NCBI GenBank assembly: GCA_031549345.1
Contig: JAVBPY010000003.1
Location: forward strand, 496,001 to 560,000
DNA from: CASFRF01 sp031549345
GTDB lineage: Bacteria > Verrucomicrobiota > Lentisphaeria > Victivallales > Victivallaceae
Direction: 5' to 3'
DNA length: 64,000 bases
Shown here: positions 24,944 through 33,800 of the stretch, in pieces
Position numbering within the stretch: position 1 is the stretch's first letter
Layout of the letters: every line of letters begins with the position of its first letter
The notes under the pieces: generated by a model
Databases searched by the model: none
What the model was told of the DNA's origin: nothing
The model's input: only the letters and a program-made list of their open reading frames with translations
Made by a program: the position numbers and the translations under genes

Positions 24944-26637
24944 GGCATCTCCCGCAGGATACGGAATGCGAAAGGCCCGAGGGGGATTTCGCGGAGGTTG
25001 AGCGTTTCTCCACTCCACAAGTCGTGGCAGTTTCGTTCCGTCATGTGGAGCACGGTTTCCTCCGCGCCGAAATGGAAGAGGGCGACGAGGCGTTCGTTGG
25101 TTGCAGTCTTGCGTTCGATGGCGAAAACCTGCTGCCCGACGTCCAATATTTGTTGTTCCGCACCGGGGTGCAGCGCTGGTTCCCCGGCGCGGAGGGCGAG
25201 GAGTTTTTCCATGCCGCGGAAAACGCCGCCGCGGAGGGAATCCGGATCGTCAAGTTCCAGCGAAAGGGTTTCCAGATCGAGCATGGCGCGGTTGATGGAA
25301 CGGGCGCGCCCGGTGCGTTTGACCCCCTCCGGATCATTGCGCGATCCGACAAGGCTGTGAATGTAAATTCCCGGAATGCCCATGAAACAAACAATGATTG
25401 CTTGTGAGAGAAGGAAACGTTGGATTTGCAGCGCCATGGGGAGGTTGGCGGCCGGGTCGTTGATTGCGTCGAAATAACTCAGATTCAGCTCGTACGGGGC
25501 GATGGAACCGTCGGAGTTTGTTTTCCCCGTCCAATTTCCACCGCGCGCGAGGGCCATGTCCACAAGTTGTTTCCGGTCGTCGTTCGTCAGGATTCCTTCG
25601 GTGGGGCGGACACCGATTCCGTCGTGGGTGGCGGTGATGTTCAGATAGGTCGCGTTGTCGGAAATTTTGTGGACTTTCTTTGCCCATTCGGTCAACGTTG
25701 AAGCGTCGGACCGGAACATCGACCAGACGATCAGGGGCGAAAGGGTGAAGTTGTAGATCATTTGCGCTTCATCGCCCCGGTTGCCGAAGTAGGAGATATT
25801 TTCCTCATATGGCACGTTGGTCTCCGTGAGGAGGCGCACAGGGGGGGCGGCCAGGTCGTAGATGTCGCGCAGAAGTTTGATGAGCTCGTGCGTCTGCGGC
25901 AGATGGGCGCAGCTTGTGCCGAGTTCTTTCCACATGTACGGAATCGCGTCGAGGCGGATCATTTTCGCCCGCCGTTCGGCGTAAAACAAAAGGATATCGA
26001 CGATTTCAAGCAGAACCTTCGGGTTCGCAAAATTGAAGTCCACCTGGTCGCGGCTGAATGTCGTCCACAGATGGCGCGTCGAACCGTCCTTGGCCGCGTA
26101 TTTGTGCAGCAAAGGCAGACTCCGCGTGCGCAACACCTTGGACGTGTCCGTTGCAGGGTCGAGGTCAAGGAAAAAGTCGGCGTACTCCGGATTTCCCGCG
26201 AGGTATTCGCGCAGATAATGGCTTTCGCCCGACACATGGTTGATGACCCCGTCGAACACCAGATCCACCCTTTCCGCGAGGCGTTCGATGTCCTTCCAGT
26301 CGCCCAGATCGGGGCGTACCGCGCGGTAGTCGATCACCGCGAACCCGTCGTCCGAACTGTACGGGTAAAACGGGAGCAAATGCAGCCAGTTGAAGTGTTT
26401 TCCGTAACGGGCCATGAACGCGTCCATCGCCGCAAGGGGGACTTTTCCCGCGCTCAGCACGGAGTCGCCGTAGGCGATCAGCATCGCATCGCGCCCTTCC
26501 CAGGGGCGGACATTCCCCGCGGGATAGGTGTGTGCGGCAATCCGCCGCAGGATGGCGCCGGCCAATTCGACGGCGACGGGGGCACTGTAAATTTTTTCCA
26601 GCCGCTTGCGCAGACGGGTATTCGCATCCGGATTCAT
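24940..26637 (-). CDS. GH13_18 glycoside phosphorylase, glucosylglycerate phosphorylase-like (YcjM type)
   Basis: The 565-residue product is a GH13 subfamily 18 enzyme. MIRLDAIPYMWKE holds nucleophile Asp230, LLTETNVPYEEN holds acid/base Glu272 and ATHDGIG holds Asp339. The stretch YMWKELGTSCAHLPQTH and the GSRNDPEGV loop resemble E. coli YcjM, a glucosylglycerate phosphorylase, more than sucrose phosphorylases. Such enzymes split glucosylglycerate with phosphate to glucose-1-phosphate and glycerate. The ATG at 26637 has a GGAGGA SD. It is first in the five-gene operon. Sucrose or another glucoside as substrate cannot be excluded. Confidence 0.85.
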   Translation of the reverse strand: MNPDANTRLRKRLEKIYSAPVAVELAGAILRRIAAHTYPAGNVRPWEGRDAMLIAYGDSVLSAGKVPLAAMDAFMARYGKHFNWLHLLPFYPYSSDDGFAVIDYRAVRPDLGDWKDIERLAERVDLVFDGVINHVSGESHYLREYLAGNPEYADFFLDLDPATDTSKVLRTRSLPLLHKYAAKDGSTRHLWTTFSRDQVDFNFANPKVLLEIVDILLFYAERRAKMIRLDAIPYMWKELGTSCAHLPQTHELIKLLRDIYDLAAPPVRLLTETNVPYEENISYFGNRGDEAQMIYNFTLSPLIVWSMFRSDASTLTEWAKKVHKISDNATYLNITATHDGIGVRPTEGILTNDDRKQLVDMALARGGNWTGKTNSDGSIAPYELNLSYFDAINDPAANLPMALQIQRFLLSQAIIVCFMGIPGIYIHSLVGSRNDPEGVKRTGRARSINRAMLDLETLSLELDDPDSLRGGVFRGMEKLLALRAGEPALHPGAEQQILDVGQQVFAIERKTATNERLVALFHFGAEETVLHMTERNCHDLWSGETLNLREIPLGPFAFRILREMP

Positions 26638-26668
26638 CGGTATTTTCCTCCATAAAAAGCCACAGGGG

Positions 26669-26697
26669 AAAATAACGCCGGAATGTTCTTTTTTCAA
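26669..26697 (-). promoter_or_regulatory. Putative promoter of the 26.6-20 kb operon
   Basis: On the minus strand TTGAAA (26697-26692) and TATTTT (26674-26669) are 17 bases apart, about 30 bases before the phosphorylase start. It stands back to back with the plus-strand promoter at 26718-26746. Inferred from sequence. Confidence 0.55.
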
Positions 26698-26717
26698 GCT
26701 CCATTTCCAATAAAGGC

Positions 26718-26746
26718 TTGCATTTCCGGAGCAATATGCTTATAGT
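26718..26746 (+). promoter_or_regulatory. Putative promoter of the 26.8-35.3 kb operon
   Basis: TTGCAT (26718-26723) and TATAGT (26741-26746) are 17 bases apart, 39 bases before the ATG at 26786. The same TTGCATTT -35 region occurs before the SGNH operon (53573). Confidence 0.6.
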
Positions 26747-26785
26747 AGGAGTGCGAATGTGCAACCAATCGGAGAAGGAGGGAGC

Positions 26786-29700
26786 ATGAAAAGGGTATGT
26801 GTAGGCGGATTGATCGCCCTCGCCGGAGCCGGTTTCAGCCTGTCGGCGGAGACGACGAAACACCAGTTTACCGGGGAAAGCCGGATTTTCGGCAAAGTGG
26901 AGGTGCGCGCCGCGGTCAATGACGATTTGAACGGACCGGATTCGGAAACGTGTTTTCGGGCCGAAACGCCGGAGCTGGCGCGGAAGCTTGCCGCGAAACG
27001 CCTCGCCGATATGCTCGGCTTCGGGGATTTGAAGGAGGCCGAAGGCTCGGTCCTTGGCGGCACGATGCTCACTCTTAAAAATGCGGGCGTATGGCTCCTT
27101 GGCACCCAGGGGCGCGATTTTTACGAATTTTACGCTGCCGATGCGGAAAAACTAAAAAAACTCGTGGGCTCCCGGAAGCTCGAACCGGTTGCGCCGCGCT
27201 CGTACCCCCGGTATTGGGATTGCTTCGACAACGCCGGACCCGCGCTGTGGGTCGGCGGCGGCGGCAGGCAGTACGTTTTGCCGGAGGATTTTGAGTGGCT
27301 TAAGGAGCGCCGCATGGCGTTCTGCACCCTTTCCCCCACCCAGTCGCGCCTGGTCGCGCCCGGCGTGGTCGATGAATCGATTTTCGACTGGCACAGCGCG
27401 ATGGCCAAAAAGTACGATCTCGCCTACCGCCAGCTCCTTTTTCCCGCCAAGTTCGAGTGGAGCTGGAACATCCAACCCCTCCCGTACAATCTGCCGATGA
27501 AGGGCTACATTGCCAACCCCTGGCTCTGGTACCAGAAGGACAGCGTTACGGGCGGCGAAGATCCGATTCCCCCTTCCGAAAACTACCGTTGGGACATGCG
27601 CGGCCACCTTGCCCGCACCCTGGGGAGGACCGATGAGAATCTGGCGGGCTGGCACGGCTGCACGGAAATTCCCTCCGCCTCCATCCAGCATTTGACCAGT
27701 CTTGCGGGGAATCCGGGAATTCAGAAGATGTGGGTGAAATACCTGACCGACGACCTGAAGCTCGACTTGAAAAGCGCCGGACTCCGTTACCGGAACGACG
27801 CGAAGGCGTTCCGCAGCTGGGCCGATTTCCCGATGCCGACCACCCTCGATTTCGTGGGCTACAAACCCGGTAAATCGATGGTGCTGGACGATGCATCCTG
27901 GGAAACGCATCCCGATGTGGGGAATGTCGGAACGAAAGAGGAGTGGTTCCGTACAGCCAAAGCCCCGAAAGATTGGGTGGAAGCGCGTTGCAACGACCCG
28001 ATGATTATGATGTATTTCCCGTCGCAGGGGCAGCGCGACAAGCGGGCGCGTTTCTGGATGCGCCGCAAAATCAACGTTACGGCCGAACAGCTCAAGGATT
28101 TGAAATACCTCCATATGGCCTCCTCGAGCTACCATGGGACGACTTCCTCGACGTTCGAGGTCTGGGTCAACGAAAAACCACTGAAGGCGCTCACCGGCGA
28201 ACGGGGGAACTACAGTTTGTGCCACGCCGTCGGCGATACGCTGAAGGTCGGGGAGAACGAAATTGTCATGCAGACCCACGGACAACCCGTCGCAGGATAC
28301 ATCTTCCTGGGCGACACACCGCTCCGGAAATACCCCGCCATGAGCCGCGCGGAGAACCAGCTCTGGTACGACGGCGTGAACTTCAGCGCCAGCCTCCGGC
28401 TGCGGAAAATCGAGGACGACCTGATCGCCATCCGCGCCTACGATCCGATCCGTCCCATGAAGCTGATGGCGACGATCAACCTCCTGGATCTCACCACGCC
28501 CCTTTCAATCAAGTACGGCGCGTACCAGCACGATACCGGCGGCGCGGGCGGCTATTGGGCGCCCATGACCGGCGCGCGCCTGGCTCGCAGCCACGGTTTG
28601 CCGTGGAGCTGCGAACAGGGCGGCCCCCCGAAAGACGCGGCGGTGTTCCAGCGGAACATCACTTTCTATCTTATGTACGGCAACGACGCGGCGGATCTCG
28701 TCTTCGGCGTCGGCCACTACAGCCGGAATCCGAGTGTAGCGAAATGGTTCGACGAAAACATCGAACTGATCCACTGTTTGGGTAAAATGCATTTGCCGAT
28801 GCCGTCCATCGGCGTCCTCCGCTCCAGCCGCGCCACGCGCATGGGCTTTTCCGAGCCGTGGAATTGGGACATTGCCCGCGGCACCCTCCAGGGGATCGGC
28901 CGAAATTTCGTATATCTCGAGACCCCGGATCTCCAGGACGGCTTGATCAACCGTTTTCCGGTCGTCTTCGACGCCGGCACTGTGCTGATGACCCAGGAAG
29001 ACATCGCCGGACTCAGTAAGTACGTGGAACAGGGCGGTGTGTTCATCGCCCAGCACCACACCGGACGGCACCTGCCGGACCAGGCCGACGCATGGCCGTT
29101 GGCCGCCGCGCTGAAACTTTCCGTAACCCCGCGTTTGATGAACGAAGACAACCATCACAAATGGCCAATTGAAAAGATCGTGTTCACGGACTCGCAGAAT
29201 TTGATCCGCAGCCTCCGCGGCAAGTCGATCGAGGGGTCCGGCGTGGCGATCGACCACTTGGACAAAGCGCACACCGGCGCGGTCAGCATTAAGGGGGGCG
29301 ACAACATGACCCCCGTCGCCCGCTGGGCGGATGGCAGCATCGCCGTGGCGGAAGTGAAGCACGGCAAGGGGCGGTTTATCCTCCTCGGTTCCCCTTTCTT
29401 CTCGCGGATGAAGGACACCAACGGCGTGTGGGCCAACGACGAGCGTCGCGGCGAGCTTCTGGATGAACTCCTCAAGGGTCTTTCCGTTCCGCAGGACAGC
29501 AAGACCGACGACCGTATGACGTGGGCGGAAGCCTGGCGGAGTAAAAACGGCGTCTACGACTTCTACCCCGTCGCCCGCATGGTGACGAAGGAAGGCGAGC
29601 CGGAGAAGAGCGTAAATGTAACGATCCGCCGCGCTGCCCCCCTCACCGAAGTGGTGGAAGTGAGCGCCAAGGGACACCCCGTGGTTCCGGTGAAGTGGTC

Positions 29701-30730
29701 GAAAGCCTTGGGTGGTTTCGAACTCCCCGCCGCGAATTACGGGCCGATGAAGAGCCGCGTTTTTATTGCGCCGCGTGCCGACATGGGCAATGCCGCGATG
29801 GACTGGTTCCGCGTGCAGACCGATTTGTGGCGGACGGTTCCGGAGGTTCCCGCCAAGCTCCGTCCCGCGCCCCTGAAGCCCTTGGCCAATATCCTGCCCC
29901 TGGCGGAAGGGTGGCAGTGCAGCAGCAACCCCGCGTTGGAAACAGCGTTTTTTACGCCGGATTTCAAGGCGGATTCCACGTGGAAGAGCGTCAAACTCGG
30001 TACCTTCGCCGCGATGGGGCTCCCGGAAAAGGGCTTCGCGCTCTTCCGGAAGGAGATCGCCATTCCCGCGAACTGGAAGGGGACCAAAATTTCGCTCACG
30101 TTCGACGCGGAGCACTGGTTCTGGGGCCTTGTTCCGGTCAGCCGCCTCTGGATCAACGGGGAGCCCGCGGCGCTCACACAACCCATTCTGCCGAGCTCCG
30201 TGCCGAGCTTCACCCTCGATGTAACCAAGCAGGCGGCATCGGGAAAAATAATCCTTGCGCTTGCCATCGACAGCCGTAACCAGCCGCAGGCAAAGAAAGC
30301 CGGGGAAGAAGCGATCCAGGTGAAACCCTACGGCGTTTCCGGGTTGTTCTATTTGCGTTCCGACGCGCCGCCGGTCAAGGTGGAGCCGGTGGCGACGCCC
30401 TGGTTCGCCGCGCTTGATTTCCAGCGTTTTACGCCGGTCAAGGTCGGCGACAAAGCCAAGTATGTGTACCTGGAAACGCGTTTCACGCTCCCCGCGCAGT
30501 GGCCGGGGAAGCGGCTTTTCCTTTCGGCGGACGAACACCTCGGCTGGCTTGTCCTGAACGATCAGGTGATCGCCACGCCGGGCTGGATGCGCGAGCTGGA
30601 TGTTTCCAACCTTGTTCTGCGCGACGGGGAAAACGTTTTGCGCTGGACGCCGGGGACGGCGGGCGACCCGATCTACATTCGCACCAGCAACCGGGCGGTT
30701 CCGGCGATGCAGTTCCTCTGGTTGAAGTAA
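26786..30730 (+). CDS. Large secreted multidomain protein, probable carbohydrate-active, family not recognised
   Basis: The 1314-residue product starts MKRVCVGGLIALAGAGFSLSA, a signal peptide, after a GGAGGGAG SD. Residues about 30-390 form an alpha/beta region rich in aromatics (PRYWDCFDNAGPALWVGGG; WHGCTEIPSASIQHL), possibly a TIM-barrel-like catalytic part; I cannot name it. Residues about 392-512 look like a galactose-binding-like beta-sandwich (RARFWMRRKINVTAEQL ... FEVWVNEKPLK). Residues about 700-905 resemble a glutamine-amidotransferase-like fold (LSKYVEQGGVFIAQHHTG; GKGRFILLGSPFF), as in the trimerisation domains of some glycosidases. Two more sandwiches occur near 1060-1190 and 1205-1314. 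It is first in an operon with the next two genes. Confidence 0.8.
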   Translation: MKRVCVGGLIALAGAGFSLSAETTKHQFTGESRIFGKVEVRAAVNDDLNGPDSETCFRAETPELARKLAAKRLADMLGFGDLKEAEGSVLGGTMLTLKNAGVWLLGTQGRDFYEFYAADAEKLKKLVGSRKLEPVAPRSYPRYWDCFDNAGPALWVGGGGRQYVLPEDFEWLKERRMAFCTLSPTQSRLVAPGVVDESIFDWHSAMAKKYDLAYRQLLFPAKFEWSWNIQPLPYNLPMKGYIANPWLWYQKDSVTGGEDPIPPSENYRWDMRGHLARTLGRTDENLAGWHGCTEIPSASIQHLTSLAGNPGIQKMWVKYLTDDLKLDLKSAGLRYRNDAKAFRSWADFPMPTTLDFVGYKPGKSMVLDDASWETHPDVGNVGTKEEWFRTAKAPKDWVEARCNDPMIMMYFPSQGQRDKRARFWMRRKINVTAEQLKDLKYLHMASSSYHGTTSSTFEVWVNEKPLKALTGERGNYSLCHAVGDTLKVGENEIVMQTHGQPVAGYIFLGDTPLRKYPAMSRAENQLWYDGVNFSASLRLRKIEDDLIAIRAYDPIRPMKLMATINLLDLTTPLSIKYGAYQHDTGGAGGYWAPMTGARLARSHGLPWSCEQGGPPKDAAVFQRNITFYLMYGNDAADLVFGVGHYSRNPSVAKWFDENIELIHCLGKMHLPMPSIGVLRSSRATRMGFSEPWNWDIARGTLQGIGRNFVYLETPDLQDGLINRFPVVFDAGTVLMTQEDIAGLSKYVEQGGVFIAQHHTGRHLPDQADAWPLAAALKLSVTPRLMNEDNHHKWPIEKIVFTDSQNLIRSLRGKSIEGSGVAIDHLDKAHTGAVSIKGGDNMTPVARWADGSIAVAEVKHGKGRFILLGSPFFSRMKDTNGVWANDERRGELLDELLKGLSVPQDSKTDDRMTWAEAWRSKNGVYDFYPVARMVTKEGEPEKSVNVTIRRAAPLTEVVEVSAKGHPVVPVKWSKALGGFELPAANYGPMKSRVFIAPRADMGNAAMDWFRVQTDLWRTVPEVPAKLRPAPLKPLANILPLAEGWQCSSNPALETAFFTPDFKADSTWKSVKLGTFAAMGLPEKGFALFRKEIAIPANWKGTKISLTFDAEHWFWGLVPVSRLWINGEPAALTQPILPSSVPSFTLDVTKQAASGKIILALAIDSRNQPQAKKAGEEAIQVKPYGVSGLFYLRSDAPPVKVEPVATPWFAALDFQRFTPVKVGDKAKYVYLETRFTLPAQWPGKRLFLSADEHLGWLVLNDQVIATPGWMRELDVSNLVLRDGENVLRWTPGTAGDPIYIRTSNRAVPAMQFLWLK

Positions 30731-30761
30731 AGTACACAAAAAGGTTTTGAAAAAGAAGGGC

Positions 30762-30805
30762 GCGAGAAGGAAAAAACTTTTCCTTAAAAAGTTTTTCCTT
30801 CTCGC
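30762..30805 (+). terminator. Long hairpin between the two giant secreted-protein genes
   Basis: GCGAGAAGGAAAAA (30762-30775) pairs with TTTTTCCTTCTCGC (30792-30805), and an inner CTTTT/AAAAG extends the stem. The T-rich 3' arm could act as a weak terminator or as an attenuator or RNA-stability element inside the operon. No clean T-run follows the stem. Confidence 0.5.
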
Positions 30806-30834
30806 ATTGTTGATAAAGTAAGGAGTACTCCCGC

Positions 30835-33800
30835 ATGAAATATTCTCCGCTTCTCCTCGCGTTGTTGGCTCTCCCGGCATTCGCCGGTCCGCAGAGCAAC
30901 AACTTCGGCATTCAGGTTGTTCCCGCTCCGGGGAAAGTTGTGGTCGATGGATCGTTGGACGATTGGGACGAAACCGGGCGGCTTCAAATTTTTGCCGATT
31001 GGGATTTGCGTGAACGCTATTCGGCGGAACTCTCCGCCATGTGGGACAAGGACTTTTTGTACATCGCCGTTCGCCGCAAGGACCCGACGCCGATGCAGAA
31101 CACCGTCGACCCGCGTTTCAATCCCAACGACGGATGGAAATCGGACGCGCTCCAGCTCCGTTTCCGGACCGACCGCACTGTTTGGTTCACCTGTTGGTTT
31201 TTCACCCCGAAAAAGCAGCCCGTCGCGCATTTTGAGTATGAGAAGATCCCCGGGACACCCGGCGGCGGCAAGGTCATCGTCTGTGACGATCCCCCGCCGA
31301 AGGTCGGCAACGGTGTGGAACTCGCCTACCGCATGGATGCGGACGGCAAGGGGTACGTGGAGGAGATGAAAATTCCGTGGGAACTCCTTTATGAGAAGAA
31401 GCCGGGATTTTTTGCGCCGGGGATGAAATTCCGCCTCGGCGTCGAAACGATCTGGGGCGACCCCAACAACCCCGGCTGGCCGCAGCACCGTTACGCGGAT
31501 AACATCCAGCCGGACAACACCGGACGCCAGTTTTTCTGGAAAAACGTCAAGGGCTGGGGCGATGCCACCCTTATGGCGCAGGGGGCGGCCAAGCGCAGCG
31601 ACTTCCAATATAACCCCGAACTCCAGCAGGGGGCTTTCCCCGTCCGGGCGAACCTTCCCGCCGGGAGCAAATCTTTTACGCTGGTTCTGCGCGACGAAGC
31701 GGGGAACATCGTCCGCAACCTGGCCGGCGGCTTCCCTGTGGATGCGTACCGTACAGGGGGGAGTGCCAACGCTCCCGTCGTTTCCGTCAACTGGGACGGG
31801 CTGGACGACAAAGGAAACCTTGTCGCCCCCGGACGCTACCAGCTTTCCGGAATCGCCCTCCCGGGCCTTTCGGCCACATTGGACGCTTGTTTTTACAACC
31901 CCGGGCATCCGCCGTGGGGCAACCTTGCCGGGACAGGGGCATGGGGCGCGGACCACCATGCCCCGCGTTGGGTGAAACGCTCCGGGAATTGGATGATCCT
32001 CGGCTGGGATTTCGCCGAGGGCGGCAGCGGCATCATCGGCGTCGATCCTTCCGGACGGAAGCAGTGGGGGGAAAACCGCGGCGCTGGCATCCTCGCGGCG
32101 GATGAAAAGTATGTGTACGCCGTGATCAACAGCTGGTACGGCGGCGGGCGCCTCTGCCGCTTCGATGCGCGGACGGGAAAACCCGCTCCCTTTGTAATGG
32201 AAGGCAAAGAGCGCCAGTTCGAGCTCCCTGTAACGGAACTCGCCGGGGAGTTCATGCCCCCCGCGCTCCCGCAGGCGAAGGGGCGGAAAATGACGATGGC
32301 GGAGATCGCTCCCGCCTCGGCGATGGCCTCCAACGGAAAGATCGTTGCGCTGGCTCTTCTGCGCGGCGACCTGATGCTCCTGGATGCGGCAAGCGCCGTA
32401 CGGATCAAAATGCTCCCTGTTAAAGACGTTACGGCCCTCTCCTTCGCACCGGACGGGACGCTCTGGGGGATCGTCGGCGCGAAGCCGGGGGAAATCGCCC
32501 TCGCGGACGGTAAATTTATTCCTTTGAACGCGGAATGTGGAAAAGTTGTCGATATCGACGTCAACGCGGCGGGGGAGATCGCGCTCCTCGACGCCGGGGC
32601 GGATTCGCAGTTCAAGATTTTCGACCGCGCGGGGAAACTCCTTCGCACCGCGGGAAAAAAGGGCGGACGCGCCTGGAGCGGCGTGTTCGAGCCGCAGGCA
32701 ATCATGATGCCTTCGTCCGGCGCGTGGGACGCGCGGGGAAACCTTTGGACGACGGAAAATTGGGACGCGCCCCGCCGTGTTTCCGTGTGGGGAAAAGACG
32801 GGAAACTCGTGCGCGACTACGTGGGCAACACCGGCTATGCCGGAACGGGGAGTTACCTCGACGAGAACGTCCCCGATTATGCCTACGTCGGCCCGGTGGA
32901 GATGAAGATCGACCGTAAAACGCACACCTACTCCGTTACCCGCATCCTCTGGAATCCCGATCCGGCGAAGAACCAGGCGTTCCCCTTGTACTGTACTACG
33001 CCGCATTGGTTTTCCAACGCGAGTTTTATGCGAAGCTCCGCAAGCGGTAAGCCGATCAATTACCTCTTTTTCTACGATCGCTATCGCGCCGTGTATATGC
33101 CCTTCGGCGACCGCTACCAGCCGGTTGCCGCCATTGGGCACATGGAAGATTTGCCGCTGGATATCCGGACGCGCCTCTTCCCCGCCGCCGATTCCAAGGA
33201 CGGCTTTTATTGGAATGATTTGAACTTCGACGGCGCAATTCAACCCGCCGAGGTGGAACTTGTCAAGGGTGGGCACGGCTACAAACGCTCCATGACCGAC
33301 TGGGGAAACCGTCTCGGCGATAAGCTGGATATGTATGTCAATGGATTGCTCCGGTACGATCCGATCGGATTCGCTCCCAACGGCGCGCCGTTGTACGGTC
33401 CGGCCGGGAAACGCGCGCTCGGCATCAAGGACCACGGCGACCTTGTCCCCGTCCCGGGAAGCGACACGTTGTTGTGTCTGAGCTTCGACGGGTTCCCGAA
33501 CCGGACCAACGGCATGTCCGGTGTGGACCGCAACACCGGGAAGCGCCTCTGGAGTTACCCGAGCTTGTATCCCTCCGTCCACGGTTCGCACCGTGCGCCG
33601 ATGGCGCGCCCGGGCCTTCTGATCGGACCCTTGAAAATCGCCGGAACGGCGTGGGTGAATGCCGAAGTCGGGCACGTCTTCATGGTTCGGGGCAACCTGG
33701 GCGAAGACTATTATTTTACCGTCGACGGGTACTACATCGGCAAACTCTTCCAGGATTCGCGCCTCCCCGGCGACGGGTTGCCGGAAGTGGAGAATTACTC

